Below are positions 59,203 to 64,000 of a stretch of DNA of 64,000 nucleotides, one piece after another. The notes beneath the pieces are model-generated. The model saw nothing but the letters and a program-made list of their open reading frames with translations, was not told the origin of the DNA and did not search any database. The position numbers were made by a program, and so were the translations under genes. This stretch comes from Sphingobium sp. CAP-1 (GTDB lineage: Bacteria > Pseudomonadota > Alphaproteobacteria > Sphingomonadales > Sphingomonadaceae): positions 186,001 through 250,000 of the forward strand of contig NZ_CP046252.1 in NCBI RefSeq assembly GCF_009720145.1, written 5' to 3'. Position 1 is the first letter of the stretch. Every line of letters starts with the position of its first letter.

Positions 59203-60375
59203 ATGCCGTTCACAAAGCATAACGGGGTCCGGTTATACTGGAAGGAGCAAGGCTCCGCAGAGTTGCCAGCCATCGTCCTGATAAACTCAATCGGTACCGA
59301 CATGAGCTTGTGGGACAAGGCGCTTCCTCATCTCCTGCCGCATTATCGGCTTATACGCCTTGACAACCGTGGTCATGGCGCTTCGGACGCGCCGGGGGGC
59401 GACTACAGCCTTGATGTGCTCGGTTCAGACACCGTCGCGGTGATGGACGCAGCGAATGTAGAAAAGGCGATCATTGCTGGGATTTCTCTCGGCGGGATGA
59501 TCGCCATGGATATGGCGATCAACCATCCTCGGAGAGTGGCAGGCCTTGCATTGATCTGTACCTCCGCCACGATGGACAAGGCGATTTGGACAGACAGGGT
59601 CGCAGCCGTCCGGTCCAACGGCACGGAAGCCATCGCAGATGCCGCGATAAATCGCTTCTTCTCGCCGAAGTTCATCGAGAACCGTGCCGCAGAGGTGAGC
59701 TCGGCGTGGCGGGCGCTCGTGAACAGCTCCGACACCGGATATGCCGGCTGTGCCGCAGCAATTCGCGACATGGATATCGCGGACCGTCTCGGCGCCATCG
59801 CCGTGCCAACGCTCGTCATCACCGGAGACGATGATATCTCCACACCGTTTCTTGGACATGGGGAATTCCTGGCAGCAAGCATTCCCGATGCAAAAGCGGT
59901 GCGCCTCAAGACCGGGCATCTTCCCGCTATCGAGGATCCAGCAGCATTGGCATCGGCAATCGTTCGATTCTTCGGCACCAAATCGACTGTGACATCCGCC
60001 AGAGACATCCTTTTCGAGGCCGGTCTGGTGACACGGCGCGCAATTCTTGGCGACGAATGGGTAGACAGATCGCTCGCCGGACGCACTTCTTTCAACGAAG
60101 ACTTTCAGGCTATGATCACCCGTATCGCTTGGAACGAAATATGGAGTCGTCCCGGCCTTGACGAGCGGACGCGGCGATTGATCGTTGTAGCCACAACTGC
60201 GAGTCTCGGAAGATGGGAAGAATATGCCCTTCACGTGCGCGCGGGGCTGGCTCAAGGAGGGTTCACGCAGGACGAACTCAAAGAAGTGCTGATGCAAATC
60301 GCCATCTACGCAGGGGTCCCCGTCGCCAATACCGCATTTGGTGAAGCTACCAAGATCATTTCCGAGATCGTTTAG
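59203..60375 (+). CDS. pcaDC: Fused 3-oxoadipate enol-lactonase / 4-carboxymuconolactone decarboxylase
   Basis: 390 aa with two domains. Residues 1-~255 form an alpha/beta hydrolase (PcaD): IVLINSIGTDMSLWDKALPH, DNRGHGASDAP, nucleophile Ser in AIIAGISLGGMIAMDMA, acid Asp in VITGDDDIS and a terminal His in RLKTGHLPAIED. Residues ~275-390 are a carboxymuconolactone decarboxylase (PcaC): RTSFNEDFQAMITRIAWNEI, RPGLDERTRRLIVVATTASL, ALHVRAGLAQGGFTQDELKE. The fusion (PcaL-type) is known in other bacteria. It supplies 3-oxoadipate to PcaIJ. Confidence 0.94.
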   Translation: MPFTKHNGVRLYWKEQGSAELPAIVLINSIGTDMSLWDKALPHLLPHYRLIRLDNRGHGASDAPGGDYSLDVLGSDTVAVMDAANVEKAIIAGISLGGMIAMDMAINHPRRVAGLALICTSATMDKAIWTDRVAAVRSNGTEAIADAAINRFFSPKFIENRAAEVSSAWRALVNSSDTGYAGCAAAIRDMDIADRLGAIAVPTLVITGDDDISTPFLGHGEFLAASIPDAKAVRLKTGHLPAIEDPAALASAIVRFFGTKSTVTSARDILFEAGLVTRRAILGDEWVDRSLAGRTSFNEDFQAMITRIAWNEIWSRPGLDERTRRLIVVATTASLGRWEEYALHVRAGLAQGGFTQDELKEVLMQIAIYAGVPVANTAFGEATKIISEIV

Positions 60376-60501
60376 CCAGACGTATCGAGAACGATCTGTT
60401 CTCATGAACGAAGACGATCGAATAACATCTATCTCGTTTGGAAGAGGACTGACCGAAGCCCACGGGCTAACCCGCTCGGAAAAATCAGCGCGCTGGGAAA
60501 C

Positions 60502-61671
60502 ATGCAGAGAAACGATCGGAAGGACGCATTGAACTCCGGAAGGGAGGTGGCCGCTGGCGTAATCCTCTTCTGGTTTGGAACAATGGTTTATGGGATCCTG
60601 CCACTCTACATCGGCACGCAGGCGCCACGATTGGCCTTGTCCCCCAATATGGCAGGATATATCGGGACGGCTTACCTCTGTGGGTTTGTGGCGAGCACCG
60701 CTTCAGCCGTCTGGTGGATTCCACGGTTCGGAATCCGCAAACTGTCCGCTATCGCCGGTATGATATCGCTCGCCCTGATAGGCACGAGCGGGCTTATCAC
60801 CGATGTTGCCGTTCTTTACCCCTCGCTTTTTGCAGCCGGCCTCGGCTCCGGCGTGATCTATGCTATCGCGTGCCGCATAATCGGAAGCTCTGGTGATCCG
60901 GACCGAAACTTCGGATTTGGGACTGGAGGCCAGGTCGCAACGGTGGCTATCGTCATGGCCACGGCGACAGCTTGGGCCATTCCTTCGGCGGGCATGCCAG
61001 GCCTGACTTTCCTGACCGCGATCGCCATGCTTCTCTTCTTGTCGTGCGTGCCTTTCCTGCCCGGCCGCATCACGCAGTCCTTCGACGAACCCGCCGCGCA
61101 CAGGCATGACGGCAGCTTGGCCAGTATTCTAAGCCTGCTTGCCATGCTCTTCCTGTTCGGCGGTGGAACGAGCATCTGGATCTTTGCGCAGCAGATCGGA
61201 GTTTCGCACGGCAACTCCCTTTCGGCGACGGGGTATGTTCTTTCTTTTGCCCTCATTGCCAACGCCGCTGGATGCATCGCGGCGTCGTGGATCAGTCGCC
61301 GTCTAGGTCGAGGGCCGCTCCTGATCGTCGTTCAATTCTGCCTGAGCGCTTTTTGCTTGCTTCTGGCATATGGGCACGCAGGCCTCCCATATTTCGCGAT
61401 CGCGATCTTTGGGTGGTCGTTCTTCTATGGATTTTCTGTCGTAATCGGGATGTCCCTGATCGCCGTGGTCGATCGATCGGGAAGGGCGATTACCGGCGCC
61501 GGCGCCGTGCAGTCTCTTGGCGCCGCAATCGGCCCTGCCGTCGGCGGCAATATCGTAGGCGGCGGATCATTTGAATCGCTTGGCATCCTGAGTGCGTCGG
61601 CCGTGATAGTGTCGTTGCTGCTCGGCCTCACGGCGCTTCAATCTCACCGTCGCCATGCGCAAGACCGGTGA
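60502..61671 (+). CDS. MFS transporter of the pca operon
   Basis: 389 aa with about 12 membrane helices (VILFWFGTMVYGILPLYIGT; MISLALIGTSGLITDVAVLY; LAMLFLFGGGTSIWIFAQQI; FAIAIFGWSFFYGFSVVIGM). No close match to the aromatic-acid PcaK/BenK group is evident by motif. It is 127 bp after pcaDC in the same direction. It may import protocatechuate, nitrobenzoate or a related compound. The start at 60502 is not backed by a strong ribosome site; a start a few codons later is possible. Confidence 0.85.
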   Translation: MQRNDRKDALNSGREVAAGVILFWFGTMVYGILPLYIGTQAPRLALSPNMAGYIGTAYLCGFVASTASAVWWIPRFGIRKLSAIAGMISLALIGTSGLITDVAVLYPSLFAAGLGSGVIYAIACRIIGSSGDPDRNFGFGTGGQVATVAIVMATATAWAIPSAGMPGLTFLTAIAMLLFLSCVPFLPGRITQSFDEPAAHRHDGSLASILSLLAMLFLFGGGTSIWIFAQQIGVSHGNSLSATGYVLSFALIANAAGCIAASWISRRLGRGPLLIVVQFCLSAFCLLLAYGHAGLPYFAIAIFGWSFFYGFSVVIGMSLIAVVDRSGRAITGAGAVQSLGAAIGPAVGGNIVGGGSFESLGILSASAVIVSLLLGLTALQSHRRHAQDR

Positions 61672-61855
61672 GGGTAGGAACATTGGAAACGAGCCTGCCC
61701 CGCGAACTCCTATGGATCGGCCCGCTTGCGGATGGGGTGGGCTTCAGGATCGCGAGCCCGGTGGACCTGCGCCGAGACTGCACTGCAACGGAGCGGTCTG
61801 GGTTCTGGCCCATCGAAATAGCCAAGAGGGCAATAATTTCGTCAACGCTCGCGAC

Positions 61856-62512
61856 TTAGTCGCTTAGAAGCTCGACAAGCGAGCCGATGACGCGCTTGGG
61901 AGCCGCGTCGAGATATTCGTCTGGCATGCCGCTGCGGTTAACCCAAATTGTGTAAAATCCGGCCTTGGTAGCTCCTGCGATATCCCAGCGGTTCGACGAA
62001 ACAAAGGCGATCTCCGCACGATCCAGTGCCCACCGCGACGAGTAGACGGAATAAGCCAGCGGATGCGTCTTGAAATTTCCAACCGCATCAATTGAGAACG
62101 GTGCCTCGAGTATCTCGTCAAGGCCGGCGGCCACCGTCGCCGTCCGAAGCATTGTCGACGTGCCATTTGACAGAAACGCCAGCCGAGCGCCCTTGGCTTT
62201 GAGGTCTGTCAGGGCCTCCAGCGCCCCGTCGTGGGGTTCAAGTCGCAGATATGCATCCAGAAGCTCCTTGCGAATTGCCGGATCGACGGATCCGAATAAA
62301 CGCAGGACATGGTCCAAGGCATCCTGCGTCAGCTGCCAGAAATTTTCGTAGTTGCCCATCAAGGTACGCACCCACGAATATTCCAGCTGCTTCGCGCGCC
62401 ATAGATCTGAGAAGGCCTGGAAATCCGGGCCGATGGATTCGGAGTGGCGACGCACGGCTGCATGGACATCGAGGACAGTACCATATGCATCGAACAGATA
62501 TGCCGGCTTCAT
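61856..62512 (-). CDS. (S)-2-haloacid dehalogenase (HAD type II)
   Basis: 218 aa, start at MKPAYLFDAYGTV. All residues of the L-2-haloacid dehalogenase family can be matched: nucleophile Asp and Thr in YLFDAYGTVLD, Arg in LWRAKQLEYSWVRTLM, Ser in LAFLSNGTSTM, Lys and Tyr in NFKTHPLAYSVY, and Ser-Asn-Asp in FVSSNRWDIAGATKAG. These enzymes displace halide from 2-haloacids; with dichloroacetate the product collapses to glyoxylate. Dichloroacetate is the acyl group of chloramphenicol. The gene is divergent from malate synthase G, which uses glyoxylate. An upstream ATG would add 56 non-family residues and is rejected. Confidence 0.93.
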   Translation of the reverse strand: MKPAYLFDAYGTVLDVHAAVRRHSESIGPDFQAFSDLWRAKQLEYSWVRTLMGNYENFWQLTQDALDHVLRLFGSVDPAIRKELLDAYLRLEPHDGALEALTDLKAKGARLAFLSNGTSTMLRTATVAAGLDEILEAPFSIDAVGNFKTHPLAYSVYSSRWALDRAEIAFVSSNRWDIAGATKAGFYTIWVNRSGMPDEYLDAAPKRVIGSLVELLSD

Positions 62513-62895
62513 GATCGCTCGCCCTATCTCGACTATGTTGAAGTGGAAATTCACGGATGACTCGATAATAACATCTAAGTGGTATCGAGGCGCCGTTGTC
62601 GAACATCCTATCACCGCGACGTATCGGGTAGCAACTGTAATAGTATGATATCGACAGGGAATTGCACAGGTGCAAATCAAAGATCGATTTTGTCAAAACT
62701 AATGCTCGATCACATAATATGATCCATCTCAATTTCCGTATTGAATGATATTCACATCAGAAAGCGCGAATTTTCGGTAATCGACAGATTCGCAGGCTTG
62801 GAAGATGTGGGCCAATGGCGAAGGCCGGTGCGCGGGCCGCTTCGTTGCATTTTCCCGAGTGCGCCTGTCCGAGAAATAGTGCGGAGACGGTATCG
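62513..62895. other. Divergent promoter region between dehalogenase and malate synthase genes
   Basis: 383 bp, A+T-rich over roughly 62540-62760, with no supported gene. Both genes must be transcribed outward from here, so coordinated control is plausible. I see no clear operator; the leftward frame across 62752-63087 overlaps glcB and is a shadow. Confidence 0.5.
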
Positions 62896-64000
62896 ATGAC
62901 AAAGGCTATGACTGAAATAGGTAGGCTGTCGGTCTCCGGCGCGCTTGTGGATTTCGTCGAACAAGAGGTTCTTCCCGGCACCGACATCAGCGCTTCGGTA
63001 TTCTGGCGAGGACTGGAAGCGATCTATTCCGCTTTTGCGCAAGAGAACGCTCAGTTGCTTCGAGTGCGCGACCGTATCCAGGAGCAACTCGATGGCTGGT
63101 ACGACGCTCGTGCAAGCGAGCCTATAGACCAGAAAGCCTATCTAAGCTTCCTTCGATCGATCGGATACCTGGTCGACGAGCCGGCGCCTTTCCTTGTTGG
63201 CGCTGACAATGTCGACGAAGAACTGTCCGCGATATCGGGTCCGCAGCTGGTTGTGCCGATCTTGAATGCGCGCTTTCTTCTCAACGCTGCGAACGCGCGC
63301 TGGGGCAGCTTGTACGACGCACTCTACGGGAGCGACGTCGTCGGTACGAAGGTCGAGGCCGGCGGTTATGACGCCAAGCGCGGCGAAAAAGTCGTCGATT
63401 GGGCCAAGCGCTTCCTCGACAGGGCGATACCGCTTGCAAATGGGAGTTGGCGGCGCTGGAAAGGCGGGGAATTGTCGTTGTCCGACCCGGCGTTGTTGGC
63501 GGGACGAAATGGCGACAATCTGCTCTTTCGGCATAATGGCCTCCATATCGAGGTCGTCATTGATCACGATCACCCCATCGGCCGGGATGACCCGGCAGGC
63601 ATCGCCGACATTATTCTCGAATCTGCAGTGTCGACCATATGCGATCTTGAGGATTCGGTTGCCGCAATCGATGCGGCAGACAAGATCGCGGCCTATCGCA
63701 ACTGGCTCGGTCTGATGAAGGGCACCCTCGAGGACAGCTTTCAGAAGAATGGCCGAATGGTCACCCGCCGCCTGAATCCCGATCGCGCATATACAGCGTC
63801 AGATGGAAGCACATTCGCTCTTTCCGGCCGCAGCCTTCTTCTTGTCCGCAATGTGGGTCACTTGATGACAACTCCAGCGGTGCGCCTGCCCGATGGCTCG
63901 GAGGCTCCCGAGGGCATATTGGACGGCGTCCTGACTGCGGTCATCGCCCTGCATGATCTGAAGGGTCGAAAGGGCAATAGCCGGCGAGGCTCGCTCTATA
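62896..64000 (+). CDS. glcB: Malate synthase G (3' end beyond window)
   Basis: The first 368 codons are visible from ATG (MTKAMTEIGRLSVSGALVD). Malate synthase G: VEQEVLPGTDISASVFWRGL, then LNAANARWGSLYDALYGSDV, HNGLHIEVVIDHDHPIGRDD and TICDLEDSVAAIDAADKIAA, whose acidic residues bind Mg. It condenses glyoxylate with acetyl-CoA to malate. Full proteins are about 720 aa, so half is missing. Its divergence from the 2-haloacid dehalogenase suggests a dedicated copy for glyoxylate from dehalogenation and from glycine, rather than the housekeeping glyoxylate shunt. Confidence 0.95.
   Translation, partial: MTKAMTEIGRLSVSGALVDFVEQEVLPGTDISASVFWRGLEAIYSAFAQENAQLLRVRDRIQEQLDGWYDARASEPIDQKAYLSFLRSIGYLVDEPAPFLVGADNVDEELSAISGPQLVVPILNARFLLNAANARWGSLYDALYGSDVVGTKVEAGGYDAKRGEKVVDWAKRFLDRAIPLANGSWRRWKGGELSLSDPALLAGRNGDNLLFRHNGLHIEVVIDHDHPIGRDDPAGIADIILESAVSTICDLEDSVAAIDAADKIAAYRNWLGLMKGTLEDSFQKNGRMVTRRLNPDRAYTASDGSTFALSGRSLLLVRNVGHLMTTPAVRLPDGSEAPEGILDGVLTAVIALHDLKGRKGNSRRGSLY

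Noticed and set aside
61672..61855. Short rightward frames between the MFS and dehalogenase genes
   Set aside because: Two overlapping frames of 60-70 codons, neither with a ribosome site or family-like sequence; most likely non-coding spacer.
1..64000. CRISPR arrays, complete insertion sequences, rRNA genes
   Set aside because: No regularly spaced repeats, no transposase with terminal repeats, and no rRNA sequence were seen. The only short tandem repeats are the three iterons after repA.
6087..64000. A second copy of the tRNA-Thr 3' end (attR)
   Set aside because: Searched by eye for CACGTAAGCGGCACCA and did not find one in the window, so the right ICE boundary is left undefined.
36970..64000. 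A chloramphenicol acetyltransferase or known chloramphenicol hydrolase gene
   Set aside because: No CAT-like or EstDL136-like sequence is encoded here; the pathway proposal rests on oxidation and not on these known inactivating enzymes.

Overview
The window looks like chromosomal DNA of an alphaproteobacterium of the Sphingomonadaceae. The support is a 180-kDa-type NAD-glutamate dehydrogenase, a TonB receptor with the sphingomonad-style IVVTARKRE plug start, and a TraF/DUF2840/DUF736/trb conjugation set typical of alphaproteobacterial ICEs. The first 6 kb is ordinary backbone (NAD-GDH, a PAS protein, tRNA-Thr(CGU)). From the 3' end of that tRNA rightwards the window carries an integrated conjugative element (ICE), and no distal att repeat is visible, so the far end probably lies outside.

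ICE core (about 6.06-36.5 kb): a large serine recombinase whose last codons lie inside the tRNA gene, a GNAT/DUF1778 toxin-antitoxin pair, small conserved ICE genes, and a regulatory block. That block is a QseM-like DUF2285 protein, an FseA-like activator split over two frames with a +1 shift site, and an AlpA/RdfS-like excisionase. Next come a RepA-type initiator with an iteron/DnaA-box origin, a DNA-metabolism block (TGT/DpdA-like barrel, PAPS-reductase-like enzyme, three DNA methyltransferase-like proteins), TraF, a lytic transglycosylase, a DUF3363 relaxase, TraG and trbBCDEJ-K-LFGI. By eye this part is very G+C-rich.

Cargo (about 36.97 kb to the end), visibly less G+C-rich: genes that together read as a route for complete chloramphenicol breakdown. 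The left block holds pcaF, an FMN reductase, a nitroreductase (PnbA-like), 4-hydroxylaminobenzoate lyase (PnbB), a LysR regulator and an aldehyde dehydrogenase. The centre is an 11-kb leftward cluster headed by a tandem glycine riboswitch: D-amino-acid/glycine dehydrogenase, GlcG-like protein, TonB receptor, aldehyde dehydrogenase, GMC oxidase, L-threonine aldolase, EamA transporter and M14/DUF2817 hydrolase, with an AraC regulator at its end. The right block is a rightward pcaIJHGB-pcaDC-MFS operon, then an L-2-haloacid dehalogenase divergent from malate synthase G.

Working model (inference): the GMC oxidase and an ALDH oxidise the C3 hydroxyl of chloramphenicol to a carboxylate. An amidohydrolase releases dichloroacetate and L-threo-4-nitrophenylserine. 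Threonine aldolase splits the latter into glycine and 4-nitrobenzaldehyde, and an ALDH makes 4-nitrobenzoate. PnbA/PnbB give protocatechuate and the pca genes give succinyl-CoA and acetyl-CoA. Dichloroacetate (by the dehalogenase) and glycine (by the riboswitch-controlled DadA-like enzyme) both converge on glyoxylate, which malate synthase G assimilates.
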